Notes under the pieces: generated by a model
The model's input: the letters and a program-made list of their open reading frames with translations, nothing else
Told to the model about the DNA's origin: nothing
Databases searched by the model: none
Translations under genes and position numbers: made by a program
NCBI RefSeq assembly: GCF_003001675.1
Contig: NZ_PVYW01000012.1
Span: forward strand, 62,001-126,000
From: Cohnella sp. SGD-V74
GTDB taxonomy: Bacteria; Bacillota; Bacilli; Paenibacillales; Paenibacillaceae
Length of the DNA stretch: 64,000 bases
Direction: 5' to 3'
Part shown: in pieces, positions 34,575 through 42,850 of the stretch
How the letters are laid out: each line of letters begins with the position of its first letter
Numbering within the stretch: the stretch's first letter is position 1

Positions 34575-34614
34575 ATAATAGAAAGGATAAGATAGTCGCG
34601 AAGGAGCCGGAAGC

Positions 34615-35166
34615 ATGACGAAACAAAAGCAGCAAAAGGAGCAGCAACAGCAGCAACAGCCACAAAAACAACAACCAAAACAGCAAAAGCCGAAACAACG
34701 GTACGCGCAGCCGAAGCTTGGACAACCCGCCCCGGACTTCGAGCTTTCCGCCACGAACGGTGGCGCGGTCAAGCTGAGCGATTATCGCGGCCGCAAGGTC
34801 GTGCTCTATTTTTATCCTAAAGATATGACGACGGCCTGTACGCAGCAGGCTTGCGATTTTCGGGACGCCAGCTCCGAGTACGAGGGCTTGAACGCCGTCG
34901 TTCTCGGCATCAGCACGGATGAGCTTAAGAGGCACTACAAGTTTACCGAGAAATACGAACTGCCGTTTCTGCTGCTGGCGGATCCCGACCATCGCGTCTG
35001 CGAGCTGTACGGCGTATGGCAGGAGAAACAGCTGTACGGCAGAACCTACATGGGAATCGTGCGTTCCACGTTTCTGATCGACGAAGAGGGCAAGCTGGCG
35101 CAGGAATGGCGCAATATTCGGGTCAAGGGACATGTGGATATCGTCAAACAGGCGCTGCTCGAATGA
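34615..35166 (+). CDS. Thioredoxin-dependent peroxiredoxin (Bcp/PrxQ type) with Gln/Lys-rich N-terminal tail
   Basis: The 183-residue protein reduces peroxides. After PAPDFELSATNGG it has YFYPKDMTTACTQQACDFRD, with peroxidatic Cys75 and resolving Cys80 five residues apart, the PrxQ pattern. The first 28 residues are an unusual low-complexity tail of Gln, Lys and Pro encoded by CAA/CAG/AAA repeats. The family normally starts near residue 32 (PKLGQPAPDF). ATG 34615 has AAGGAG upstream, and no better internal start is seen, so the tail is probably translated. Confidence 0.87.
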   Translation: MTKQKQQKEQQQQQQPQKQQPKQQKPKQRYAQPKLGQPAPDFELSATNGGAVKLSDYRGRKVVLYFYPKDMTTACTQQACDFRDASSEYEGLNAVVLGISTDELKRHYKFTEKYELPFLLLADPDHRVCELYGVWQEKQLYGRTYMGIVRSTFLIDEEGKLAQEWRNIRVKGHVDIVKQALLE

Positions 35167-35239
35167 GCGGCGCCTGTCTTTATATGATCAAAGCTGGCAG
35201 GCCCGATCCTCGCCAAGATTACGATCGTCGAGTATCCGC

Positions 35240-36022
35240 TCATCCATCAGCCAGTCTCGAAGAAAGTTGCCGGCAAGCCTCTTTGACCAGAGAGATCATT
35301 TCTTCGTCTCTATCGTTCTCAACGCGAAGGAAAGGAATGCTGATGCTTAAGCTGGCTATCATACGATGAGATTGATCGTAGATCGGACCGGCGTAGCATT
35401 TGGATCCCGAGTAGGCTTCGCCGTCATCCAAGCTGTATCCGCGGGTGCGGGAAAACTCGAGCTTCTCCAGAAGCTTGTCCATGGAGTCGATCGTATTGTC
35501 CGTTATTTTCTCGAAAGGGTAATTCGCGTACATTTCTTGAATCCTCTTGTCGGAGTACTGGGATAGCAGCATTTTGCCTACCGCGGTGAGGTGGGCTTTT
35601 TGCGTTTGCCCCGGCTCGACGAAATAACGGATCGGATGTGTCGTCTGCTCGCACGCGATAAAGACGATATCGGTCCCCTCCAGGATAGCAAGGTGAATAT
35701 TTTCGTTCACCCTTTTAGACAATGCTTTCATGATGGGCTTAGACTGCACAATGAGGGGATCGTTCGCATAGACGCCTACGAATTCATAAAATTTGTTGCC
35801 CAGCACGACTTTTCGTTCCTCATTAATCTTGACATACTTACGGTGCAGCATCGTTTGAATAAGCGCATGCAACGAGCTGCCGGCGATTTGAAGACGCTGC
35901 CCCAGCTCGTTCGTCGAAAGGCCGTTCGGTTGTTTAAGCAGCTCTTCGAATATATCCAAAACCCGATCGGCAGATTTGACGGGAATAAAGCCGTCTTTGG
36001 CGGTTTTGCTCATCTTGGACAT
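35240..36022 (-). CDS. IclR-family transcriptional regulator
   Basis: The 260-residue protein starts at ATG 36022 (MSKMSKTAKDG) behind GGAAAGGAA. It has an N-terminal winged helix (SADRVLDIFEELLKQPNGLSTNELGQRLQIAGSSLHALIQTM) and a C-terminal IclR effector domain (HLAILEGTDIVFIAC, KAHLTAVGKMLLS, GYSLDDGEAYSGSKCYAGPIYD). Such regulators usually control catabolic genes and bind small organic acids. Its target is not evident; neighbours do not form an obvious regulon. Confidence 0.85.
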   Translation of the reverse strand: MSKMSKTAKDGFIPVKSADRVLDIFEELLKQPNGLSTNELGQRLQIAGSSLHALIQTMLHRKYVKINEERKVVLGNKFYEFVGVYANDPLIVQSKPIMKALSKRVNENIHLAILEGTDIVFIACEQTTHPIRYFVEPGQTQKAHLTAVGKMLLSQYSDKRIQEMYANYPFEKITDNTIDSMDKLLEKLEFSRTRGYSLDDGEAYSGSKCYAGPIYDQSHRMIASLSISIPFLRVENDRDEEMISLVKEACRQLSSRLADG

Positions 36023-36059
36023 TTCCTTTCCATCCGAATTTATGATTGACACAAGTATA

Positions 36060-36450
36060 GCATAAGCTCATGATAAACTTATTTAAATACATATATATGA
36101 TTTATAAATTCATGTATATGATTACAAGGGGCGGAATAAGTAATCATGTCGCCGTTATCTACCGTCATCCGAACGTGGCCAAGAAACAGGGGCACGAAGG
36201 CCTCCATCGAGCTCGGAAAAACATGGGCCAGAGACATGATCCGGCGGAAACCTGTCAAATACATGCAGGCGCATGGCCGACGATATCGACCCAGGCCGGC
36301 GGCATAATCGAAAGCGTCGATACCGTATCCTTCGTGGGCCAAAGCTTGCTGGATCTGGTTGCCGGTCTTTTATTTCTATACGACGCCTGCGGATGTCGTC
36401 GGTAGAACGCGGCGGAATTTAACGGTAGCCGCAGAAGAGGGAATGTGTTA
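36060..36450. other. AT-rich then gene-less interval between two regulators
   Basis: The first 70 bases are very AT-rich (upstream region of the IclR gene, with TATACT on the minus strand near 36,055). The rest has only short frames on both strands; none has a ribosome site and recognisable family. A 54-codon frame from ATG 36147 (MSPLSTVIRTWPRNRG) and the following YFYTTPADVVGR stretch look coding-like and may be decayed gene pieces, but I cannot name them. Confidence 0.35.
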
Positions 36451-36476
36451 GAATCCTTTAAACAGGAGATGATCAG

Positions 36477-37178
36477 ATGAATTCAAAGGTTTCTTTTCGG
36501 ACCTTAAACCGCACGAAGCTGGTGGATGACGTCGTCGCGCAGCTGCAGAAGAAAATTTCCGGAGGAGAGCTGAAGGAAGGGGATAAAATCCCGACCGAGC
36601 CCGAGCTGATGGAGCAGTTCGGCGTGGGCCGATCCACGATTCGCGAAGCGGTGCGCGTGCTCGTGCACGCCGGGCTGCTGGAGAAGAAGCAGGGCTTCGG
36701 CACTTATCTGAAACGTACCGCCGTCATTCAGGAGCCGCTGGACAGCAGGCTGCGCAGAGCGGAGATCATGGAAGTGTACGAGGTTCGGCAGATGATGGAG
36801 CTGGAGATTGCCAGACTTGCCGCGGGACGCCGGGACGAGGACGATCTCGCCGCGATCAAGGAGCATCTGGACACGCGCAATCTGGCTTTGGCCAACGGAG
36901 ACATCAAGACGTACATCGAAGCGGATATCCAGTTTCATATCGCGGTAGCCGTCGCCAGCAAAAATGCGGTAGTCATCGATCTGTACAAAACGTTCTCCGT
37001 ATTCATCCGCGAGACGCTGGCCACGATATTCGCCAACCCCGAAGGGCATAATCCGCAGACGGAGGCGCATATCCAGCTGTATGAAAGCATTCGCGACGGC
37101 AATGCGGAGGCGGCCGTAACAAGCGCATCCCGTTATTTGAAGGGAACGCTGGAAGAGTTGTTTGGCGAGACGAACTAA
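36477..37178 (+). CDS. FadR-subfamily GntR transcriptional regulator
   Basis: The 233-residue protein has a winged helix (LVDDVVAQLQKKISGGELKEGDKIPTEPELMEQFGVGRSTIREAVRVL in outline) and an FCD effector domain from about residue 90 (EIMEVYEVRQMMELEIARLAA, FHIAVAVASKN, HIQLYESIRDGNAEAA). ATG 36477 follows CAGGAGATGATCAG. It precedes and probably controls the MFS gene, given the inverted repeat between them. Confidence 0.85.
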   Translation: MNSKVSFRTLNRTKLVDDVVAQLQKKISGGELKEGDKIPTEPELMEQFGVGRSTIREAVRVLVHAGLLEKKQGFGTYLKRTAVIQEPLDSRLRRAEIMEVYEVRQMMELEIARLAAGRRDEDDLAAIKEHLDTRNLALANGDIKTYIEADIQFHIAVAVASKNAVVIDLYKTFSVFIRETLATIFANPEGHNPQTEAHIQLYESIRDGNAEAAVTSASRYLKGTLEELFGETN

Positions 37179-37200
37179 TTTCGTCTCGAATTTTGTTCTT
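37166..37200 (+). terminator. Hairpin overlapping the end of the FadR-type gene
   Basis: CGAGACGAA pairs with TTCGTCTCG across a 5-base loop that contains part of the TAA stop, followed by AATTTTGTTCTT. It may be a weak terminator. Confidence 0.5.
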
Positions 37201-37225
37201 AAACATCAGATGATAAGATGTTTAA
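37199..37225 (+). promoter_or_regulatory. Inverted repeat, candidate operator for the MFS gene
   Basis: TTAAACATC and GATGTTTAA form a perfect 9-base inverted repeat with a 9-base spacer (AGATGATAA). It lies 31 bases before the MFS start and overlaps a weak promoter (TTGTTC, TAAGAT). Confidence 0.45.
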
Positions 37226-37255
37226 TCTATTTTACCATGTAAGGATGATGCCAAC

Positions 37256-38515
37256 ATGAGCTCCGCAACAGCAAGCATCGGGCAGCAAGCCCGGCATATG
37301 ACCGTATTTTCCGTTTTGTTCATGATCAGCTCCGTGCACTTATTGAATGATGCGATTCAGTCCGTCGTCCCTGCCATGTTTCCGATTTTACACGAGTCGC
37401 TTAACTTGTCGTTCTCGCAGATCGGCTTGATCGGTTTTGCGCTGAACGTGACCGCTTCGATTTTGCAGCCGCTGATCGGCCTGTATACCGACACGAAACC
37501 GAAGCCGTACTTGCTGCCTATCGGTATTTTGTTCACACTCGCGGGGGTTGTGGGGCTTGCGTTCGCGCCTTCCTTCTTCTATATTATGCTGGCCGTTATT
37601 CTGATCGGGATCGGCTCGTCGGTGCTCCATCCGGAATCGTCGCGGGTCGCTTATTTGGCAGCGGGCAGCAGGCGGGGGCTGGCGCAGTCGATTTTTCAAG
37701 TCGGCGGCAATATGGGGCAGGCGCTTGCGCCGGTCATGACCGCGCTGATTTTCGTTCCGCTGGGGCAAAAAGGAATCGCTTGGTTCGCGATTGCCGCGAT
37801 CGTCGCCTTGATTATTCAGACGAAGGTGGCGCACTGGTACAAAGCCAATCTAATCGCTCGTCCGAAGCCTGCCAAGAGAGAAGCGGCCGCCGGTCCTGTC
37901 GGGGCAAGAGGGGCGATCGTCGGCGTCTCGCTTATCATTTTGCTTATGCTGCTGTTCTCCAAATTCGTATATGTGGCCAGTATGACGGGCTTCTACTCGT
38001 TTTACGCGATCGATCGCTTCGGCATTTCGGTCGATCAGGCGCAGCTGATTTTGTTCGCTCTGCTGTTTGCCGGCATGGCCGGGACGTTTTTCGGCGGTCC
38101 GCTGGCCGACCGGCTGGGACGGCGCAACATGATCTGGTTCTCGATCTTGGGCACCGCTCCGTTCTCTCTGCTGCTCCCTTATGTTCACAGCGTGCTCTGG
38201 GCGGTCGTATTGTGCGTGTTTATCGGATTTATTTTAATGTCGGGCTTCTCGGTCATCGTCGTCTATGCGCAGGAGCTGCTGCCGAACAAAGTCGGTACGG
38301 TCTCGGGACTTGTTTTCGGCGTGTCGTTCGGTCTTGGCGGAGTCGGCTCGGCCGTGCTCGGGAAGGTGGCGGACGTGTCCGGCATCGATCTGGTCATTCA
38401 AGTGTGCGCCTATTTGCCGCTGCTCGGTATGCTGGCCGCGTTCCTGCCTACGGACCGCAAGCTCCAGACGCTGTCCGCCGCATCCGATTCGTCGCCGGCG
38501 GTTGCCGAAGGATAA
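37256..38515 (+). CDS. MFS transporter, Fsr (fosmidomycin resistance)-like
   Basis: The 419-residue protein has twelve hydrophobic helices. The N-terminal half reads HLLNDAIQSVVPAMFPIL, QPLIGLYTDTKPKPYLLPIG and SSVLHPESSRVAYLAAG, the hallmark of the Fsr group (histidine and NDA motif in helix 1, HPE motif in helix 4). Fsr proteins are drug/proton antiporters, but natural substrates vary. Regulation by the adjacent FadR-type protein is inferred from position and the inverted repeat. Confidence 0.85.
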   Translation: MSSATASIGQQARHMTVFSVLFMISSVHLLNDAIQSVVPAMFPILHESLNLSFSQIGLIGFALNVTASILQPLIGLYTDTKPKPYLLPIGILFTLAGVVGLAFAPSFFYIMLAVILIGIGSSVLHPESSRVAYLAAGSRRGLAQSIFQVGGNMGQALAPVMTALIFVPLGQKGIAWFAIAAIVALIIQTKVAHWYKANLIARPKPAKREAAAGPVGARGAIVGVSLIILLMLLFSKFVYVASMTGFYSFYAIDRFGISVDQAQLILFALLFAGMAGTFFGGPLADRLGRRNMIWFSILGTAPFSLLLPYVHSVLWAVVLCVFIGFILMSGFSVIVVYAQELLPNKVGTVSGLVFGVSFGLGGVGSAVLGKVADVSGIDLVIQVCAYLPLLGMLAAFLPTDRKLQTLSAASDSSPAVAEG

Positions 38516-38573
38516 ACGGATCCGATCGCGAGCGTCGAGCCATCGGCAGCTTCGTGAAGCGAGCCCCTTGTCC

Positions 38574-38603
38574 TTGACGCTGTCTTAGCCGCAAAGCTAT
38601 AAT
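38574..38603 (+). promoter_or_regulatory. Promoter of guaA
   Basis: TTGACG and TATAAT are separated by 18 bases, 36 bases before the GTG start. No riboswitch fits in this short leader. Confidence 0.7.
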
Positions 38604-38638
38604 AGCTTCAATTGATTGAGAGGGGCTCGGTTTAAACA

Positions 38639-40180
38639 GTGACTAACAACCAGCATGAAATGATCGTCGTACTCGATTTCGGCGGACAGTACAACCAGCT
38701 GATCGCCAGACGCATTCGCGATTTGGGCGTATACAGCGAGTTGCTTCCATTTAATACTCCGGCGGACAAGCTTCGCGAGATGGCTCCGAAGGGGATCGTT
38801 TTCTCGGGAGGACCTGCCAGCGTCTATGCGGAAGGGGCGCCTACGGTCGATCCTGCGATTTATGAGCTTGGCGTGCCGATTTTCGGCATCTGCTACGGCA
38901 TGCAATTGATCACGCACCAGCAGGGCGGGAAGGTCGAGCCGGCGCACAAACGCGAGTACGGAAAATCGGACATCGATTTCGCGGAAGGCTCGGCGCTTGT
39001 GCAAGGACTGGAGAGCCGTCAGACAGTATGGATGAGCCACGGGGATCACGTTACGGAGCTGCCGGCCGGCTTCCGCGTCGATGCGAGCACGGAGCATGCT
39101 CCGGTTGCGGCGATGAGCAACCCGGATCGCCGAATTTTCGCGGTGCAGTTCCACCCGGAAGTACGCCACTCCGTTCACGGCAACGAAATGATTCGCAACT
39201 TCCTGTTCGGCGTCTGCGGTTGCAAGGGCGACTGGACTATGGGCTCCTTCATCGACGATATGATCGCGGAAATCCGCAGGGAAGTCGGGGACAAGAAGGT
39301 GCTGTGCGCTCTGTCCGGCGGCGTGGACTCCTCGGTTGTCGCCGTGCTGATCCACAAGGCGATCGAAGATCAACTGACCTGTATGTTCATTGATCACGGT
39401 CTGCTGCGCAAAGGCGAAGCGGAGAGCGTCATGGAGACGTTCGTCGGCAAATTCGGCATGAATGTCGTGAAGATCGACGCAAGCGAGCGATTCCTCGGCA
39501 ATCTGGAGGGCGTAGACGATCCGGAGAAAAAACGCAAAATCATCGGCAACGACTTCATTCGCGTGTTCGAGGAGGAGTCGGCCAAGTTTGACGACTTCAC
39601 GTTCCTTGCTCAAGGCACGCTGTATACCGACATCGTCGAGAGCGGCACGGCGACGGCGCAGACGATCAAGTCCCACCATAATGTCGGCGGCTTGCCGGAG
39701 GATATGAAGTTTAAGCTGATCGAGCCGCTCAAGACGCTGTTCAAGGACGAGGTGCGCAAGGTCGGAGCGGAATGCGGCCTGCCGGAAGCCATCGTCATGC
39801 GTCAGCCGTTCCCGGGACCGGGACTGGCGATCCGCGTGCTTGGCGAAGTGACCGAGGATAAGCTGGAAATCGTGCGCGAGTCCGATGCGATTCTGCGCGA
39901 CGAGATTGCCAAAGCGGGGCTTGACCGCGAGATTTGGCAGTATTTTACGGCTCTGCCGGGTATGAAAAGCGTTGGCGTAATGGGCGACGGACGCACCTAC
40001 TCTTACACCGTCGGCATTCGCGCGGTGACGTCGATTGACGGCATGACCGCCGACTGGGCGCGCATTCCGTGGGACGTATTGGAGAAAATCTCCGTGCGCA
40101 TCGTCAACGAGGTTCAGAACGTCAACCGCGTCGTGTACGACATTACGTCCAAGCCTCCCGCTACGATTGAGTGGGAGTAA
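38639..40180 (+). CDS. guaA: GMP synthase (glutamine-hydrolysing)
   Basis: The 513-residue enzyme turns XMP, glutamine and ATP into GMP. The class I glutamine amidotransferase domain has the nucleophile in FGICYGMQ (about residue 84) and AVQFHPEV. The ATP pyrophosphatase domain has the PP-loop ALSGGVDSSV (about residue 225), and the dimerisation domain ends VNRVVYDITSKPPATIEWE. GTG 38639 is the start consistent with family length. A terminator follows. It stands next to pbuG, giving a guanine-nucleotide cluster. Confidence 0.95.
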   Translation: MTNNQHEMIVVLDFGGQYNQLIARRIRDLGVYSELLPFNTPADKLREMAPKGIVFSGGPASVYAEGAPTVDPAIYELGVPIFGICYGMQLITHQQGGKVEPAHKREYGKSDIDFAEGSALVQGLESRQTVWMSHGDHVTELPAGFRVDASTEHAPVAAMSNPDRRIFAVQFHPEVRHSVHGNEMIRNFLFGVCGCKGDWTMGSFIDDMIAEIRREVGDKKVLCALSGGVDSSVVAVLIHKAIEDQLTCMFIDHGLLRKGEAESVMETFVGKFGMNVVKIDASERFLGNLEGVDDPEKKRKIIGNDFIRVFEEESAKFDDFTFLAQGTLYTDIVESGTATAQTIKSHHNVGGLPEDMKFKLIEPLKTLFKDEVRKVGAECGLPEAIVMRQPFPGPGLAIRVLGEVTEDKLEIVRESDAILRDEIAKAGLDREIWQYFTALPGMKSVGVMGDGRTYSYTVGIRAVTSIDGMTADWARIPWDVLEKISVRIVNEVQNVNRVVYDITSKPPATIEWE

Positions 40181-40216
40181 ATTCGTTCGAATAAATTTTG
40201 ATTGAATCGGTAAATA

Positions 40217-40269
40217 ACCCCTCCGTAAATCGTCTGAATACAATCAGATTGATTTCCGGAGGTTTTTTT
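40217..40269 (+). terminator. Rho-independent terminator of guaA
   Basis: CCTCCG and CGGAGG form the base of a stem (extended by ATC/GAT pairs) followed by seven T. Confidence 0.75.
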
Positions 40270-40302
40270 GTCCTATTGGCCGCTAAGGGAATATATGAGA
40301 CC

Positions 40303-40331
40303 TTGCAAATATCATGACTTTACTGAATACT
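40303..40331 (+). promoter_or_regulatory. Promoter of the coiled-coil protein gene
   Basis: TTGCAA and AATACT with 17-base spacing, about 47 bases before the start codon. Confidence 0.4.
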
Positions 40332-40377
40332 GGAATCAGAGAATCTGAGGCGATTTCACTTTGAGGGGACGAGGAAG

Positions 40378-40791
40378 ATGAATCAAACTCAAGCGCAAAT
40401 CGATGAACTGAAGCGGACAACAGAGCAAACAGCGGAAATGACAACGCAGCTCCTTCAAATGAACGGTAAAGCAGTTTCTGCAATCGAGGAATTGCGGCAG
40501 GAAATGAAGGATGTAAAGCGGGGCGTGGAAGATCTGCAGCAGGACATGAAGGTTGTAAAGCAGGAAGTAGAGGTTGTGAAGCTGGGGATGAAGGGTATGG
40601 GGCTGGAAATAAACGAGATGAAGCAAGAAATGAACGACATGAAGCAAGAAATAAACGATGTGAAGCAGGAAATGAGATCAGGGTTCGAAGCGATCAACGC
40701 AAATTTTGAACGGTTGTTCCATGAGATGAACAAAGTAAAAGAAGACTCGGACATTAAAGCGAAAAAGTGGAGATTAGAGGTAATTGAATAA
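40378..40791 (+). CDS. Small coiled-coil protein of unknown function
   Basis: The 137-residue protein is almost wholly alpha-helical with heptad repeats such as EMKQEMNDMKQEINDVKQEM, rich in Lys, Glu, Gln and Met. There is no signal peptide or membrane segment. ATG 40378 follows GGGGACGAGGAAG. It has its own promoter and terminator, so it is a monocistronic gene. Similar small coiled-coil proteins occur in Bacillus relatives, often annotated as hypothetical. The local base composition is more AT-rich than the neighbours. Confidence 0.65.
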   Translation: MNQTQAQIDELKRTTEQTAEMTTQLLQMNGKAVSAIEELRQEMKDVKRGVEDLQQDMKVVKQEVEVVKLGMKGMGLEINEMKQEMNDMKQEINDVKQEMRSGFEAINANFERLFHEMNKVKEDSDIKAKKWRLEVIE

Positions 40792-40807
40792 ACAGGATTG
40801 GAATCCA

Positions 40808-40834
40808 AAAGAGCCGATGAGCTCTTTATTTTTT
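40808..40834 (+). terminator. Rho-independent terminator after the coiled-coil gene
   Basis: AAAGAGC pairs with GCTCTTT around CGATGA, followed by ATTTTTTG. Confidence 0.75.
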
Positions 40835-41005
40835 GCCTTTTCTGCGATTCCGATGATCGATACAGTTTGCAAAGACTGCCATATTTCATCCAGCGTATGT
40901 TTTGTTTTCGTTTTCAATGGAAGATTCGACGTTGTTCGGGCGGAAAAGAATGTAAATCCCGAACATTGCATCCGCTTACCACCGCAAATTATACGTAAAT
41001 AATCG

Positions 41006-41034
41006 TTGACAGGGGAGGGCTTTCGACCTAGAAT
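41006..41034 (+). promoter_or_regulatory. Promoter of the pbuG riboswitch transcript
   Basis: TTGACA and TAGAAT are separated by 17 bases, about 27 bases before the aptamer. Confidence 0.75.
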
Positions 41035-41060
41035 ATGGAATGGACAAACAACTGAATAAT

Positions 41061-41132
41061 CTTTTCGTATAATCCCGGGAATCGGCTCGGGAGTCTCTAC
41101 GAGGTCACCGCAAATGATCTGTCTACGAAAAG
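41061..41132 (+). ncRNA. Guanine (purine) riboswitch aptamer upstream of pbuG
   Basis: P1 is CTTTTCGTA paired with TACGAAAAG. P2 and P3 loops and the J2/3 GTCTCTAC element fit the purine aptamer. The base that decides specificity (position 74 in xpt numbering, within GTCTACG) is C, which indicates guanine or hypoxanthine and not adenine. A terminator lies 58 bases downstream. Confidence 0.88.
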
Positions 41133-41189
41133 GGAAAACAAGCCGGAGGGCGGCGATCGTCCTTTGGAATACTTTTCCCGGTTGTGCGG

Positions 41190-41219
41190 AACCTAGAAGG
41201 GAAGTCTTCTAGGTTTTTT
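41190..41219 (+). terminator. Riboswitch-controlled terminator before pbuG
   Basis: AACCTAGAAG pairs with CTTCTAGGTT around a 6-base loop, followed by six T. It is the expected off-state hairpin of the guanine riboswitch. Confidence 0.85.
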
Positions 41220-41275
41220 GTATGTTTAGTTTGGTTCCAATTCATTCAAATTTTGAAGGGAGAGTTTATGGAGAC

Positions 41276-42625
41276 ATGGAAAGTTTCTTTAAGCTGAAGG
41301 AACTGGGAACGAACGTACGCACGGAGATCATGGCAGGGATTACGACCTTCATGACGATGGCTTACATTCTAGTCGTTAACCCAGGCATTTTATCGGGAGC
41401 GGGACTGAGCTTCACGTCCGTCTTCCTCGCGACCGCTCTGGCGGCCGGTATTTTCACGATTGCGATGGGCTTGTTCGTCAACTTCCCTGTCGCGCTCGCT
41501 CCGGGCATGGGGCTTAACGCCTTCTTCGCGACGACGATCGTGACATCCCAGGCAACGGGAAGTCCGATCACCCCCGAGATGGGTTTGGCGGCAGTATTTA
41601 TTTCGGGTATTATCTTCTTCATACTTACGGTCACGCAGATCAGGCAAATATTAATCGTGGCCATTCCCGACGCGCTTAAGCATGCGATTACGGTCGGTAT
41701 CGGCTTGTTCATTGCGATCGTCGGCATGAAAAACAGCGGCCTGATGTCGATCATCACGTTCGAAGACGGCGGCACGCTGCTGACGATGGGACATCTGGAA
41801 AATCCGAGCGTATGGCTGACGATTGTCGGTCTCGGCATCATCGGTCTGCTCATGGTGCTGCGCGTCAAAGGCGCGATTCTGATCGGCATGCTGATCATCA
41901 CGCTGATCGGGGCGATTCCGGGCGTCGGTCTGGTCGACTTCGGCACGCTTAAGGGCGCTAGCTGGGCTCCGGACTTCGGCGAACTGAACTTCTGGCATAT
42001 GGATTTCACCGATCTGCTGACGACGGGCTTGCTGACGGCGATCGCGACGTTTACTTTCGTTGAGTTGTTCGATACTTTCGGAACTTTGGTCGGTACGGCC
42101 AACAGAGCCGGATTTTTCAAAAATAAAGAAGAAGGCAACAAGAAAGTCGGCAAAGCGATGTTCGTGGACTCCATTGCGGTCAGCGGCGGCGCGATGCTCG
42201 GCACGAGTACGGTAACGGCCTACGTGGAAAGCTCCGCGGGTATTGCGGAAGGCGGACGTTCCGGTCTCACCGCCGTTACGACGGGCGTATTCTTCCTGCT
42301 GGCGCTGTTCCTGCTTCCGATCGCGCTGCTCATTCCGGGGCCGGCAACGAGCGCTGCGCTCATTATCGTCGGCGTACTCATGGTTCAATCGGTTAAGGAA
42401 ATCGACTTCACGGATCTCGTTATCGGTATCCCGGCGTTCCTGACGATTACGATCATGCCGTTTACTTACAACATCGCGAACGGAATTTCGTTCGGAATCG
42501 TTGCTTACGTGCTGCTGGCGTTCGCAGCGAACTTGGCCGGCGACAAGAAGCACAAAATCCACTGGCTCATGTGGGTGCTGTTCTTCATCGTTATCGCGCG
42601 CTACGTATTCGTAGGCGGAGAATAA
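41276..42625 (+). CDS. pbuG: Guanine/hypoxanthine permease (NCS2 family, AzgA/PbuG type)
   Basis: The 449-residue membrane protein starts at ATG 41276 (MESFFKLKELGTNVRTEIM), matching family starts; the frame is open further upstream to 41222 but within the leader. It has about twelve to fourteen helices and the motifs AGITTFMTMAYILVVNPGIL, PGMGLNAFF, FVELFDTFGTLVGTANRAG and SSAGIAEGGRSGLTAV, typical of PbuG. It imports guanine and hypoxanthine for salvage, in line with its guanine riboswitch. Confidence 0.92.
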   Translation: MESFFKLKELGTNVRTEIMAGITTFMTMAYILVVNPGILSGAGLSFTSVFLATALAAGIFTIAMGLFVNFPVALAPGMGLNAFFATTIVTSQATGSPITPEMGLAAVFISGIIFFILTVTQIRQILIVAIPDALKHAITVGIGLFIAIVGMKNSGLMSIITFEDGGTLLTMGHLENPSVWLTIVGLGIIGLLMVLRVKGAILIGMLIITLIGAIPGVGLVDFGTLKGASWAPDFGELNFWHMDFTDLLTTGLLTAIATFTFVELFDTFGTLVGTANRAGFFKNKEEGNKKVGKAMFVDSIAVSGGAMLGTSTVTAYVESSAGIAEGGRSGLTAVTTGVFFLLALFLLPIALLIPGPATSAALIIVGVLMVQSVKEIDFTDLVIGIPAFLTITIMPFTYNIANGISFGIVAYVLLAFAANLAGDKKHKIHWLMWVLFFIVIARYVFVGGE

Positions 42626-42663
42626 TCGCGTTTGTGGGCCGCTCTCGGCTCATGACATAGACT

Positions 42664-42708
42664 AACCCCGCTTCACTTCCGAACCGACGGAGGTGGGGCG
42701 GGGTTTTA
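42664..42708 (+). terminator. Rho-independent terminator of pbuG
   Basis: AACCCCGC pairs with GCGGGGTT over a long imperfect stem, followed by TTTTAAC. Confidence 0.7.
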
Positions 42709-42762
42709 ACATGTGCAGGTTGAAAAAGGACTCGGAGTGACGCGTATGGTACAATGGGGGAG

Positions 42763-42781
42763 TTGAGAATCGTTATCATTG
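42763..42781 (+). promoter_or_regulatory. Fur box upstream of the AraC regulator
   Basis: TGAGAATCGTTATCA (42764-42778) matches the 7-1-7 Fur consensus TGATAATnATTATCA at all but two positions. It lies just after a possible -10 (TACAAT at 42750) and before the AraC ORF, so iron repression of the regulator is expected. Confidence 0.75.
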
Positions 42782-42796
42782 GGTGGAGGGCTTAAT

Positions 42797-42850
42797 ATGG
42801 AGAAGCTGCCGGCTCGCGGACCTTCAGTTAGAGGGGGCGGGATACGATGA
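42797..42850 (+). CDS. 17-codon leader peptide overlapping the AraC start
   Basis: ATG 42797 with GGTGGAGGG upstream opens a 17-codon frame (MEKLPARGPSVRGGGIR) whose TGA overlaps the AraC ATG as ATGA. It may serve translational coupling. No conserved function is recognised. Confidence 0.35.
   Translation: MEKLPARGPSVRGGGIR

Noticed and set aside
36070..36405. 111-codon plus-strand frame between the IclR and FadR-type genes
   Set aside because: Starts in the AT-rich promoter region of the IclR gene, lacks a ribosome site, and changes character along its length; not supported as a gene.
38597..40243. 548-codon minus-strand frame opposite guaA
   Set aside because: Shadow frame; guaA is unmistakable and the minus frame has no domain logic.
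40784..41002. 72-codon frame after the coiled-coil gene
   Set aside because: TTG start overlapping the previous stop, no ribosome site, and it runs through the terminator at 40808-40834.
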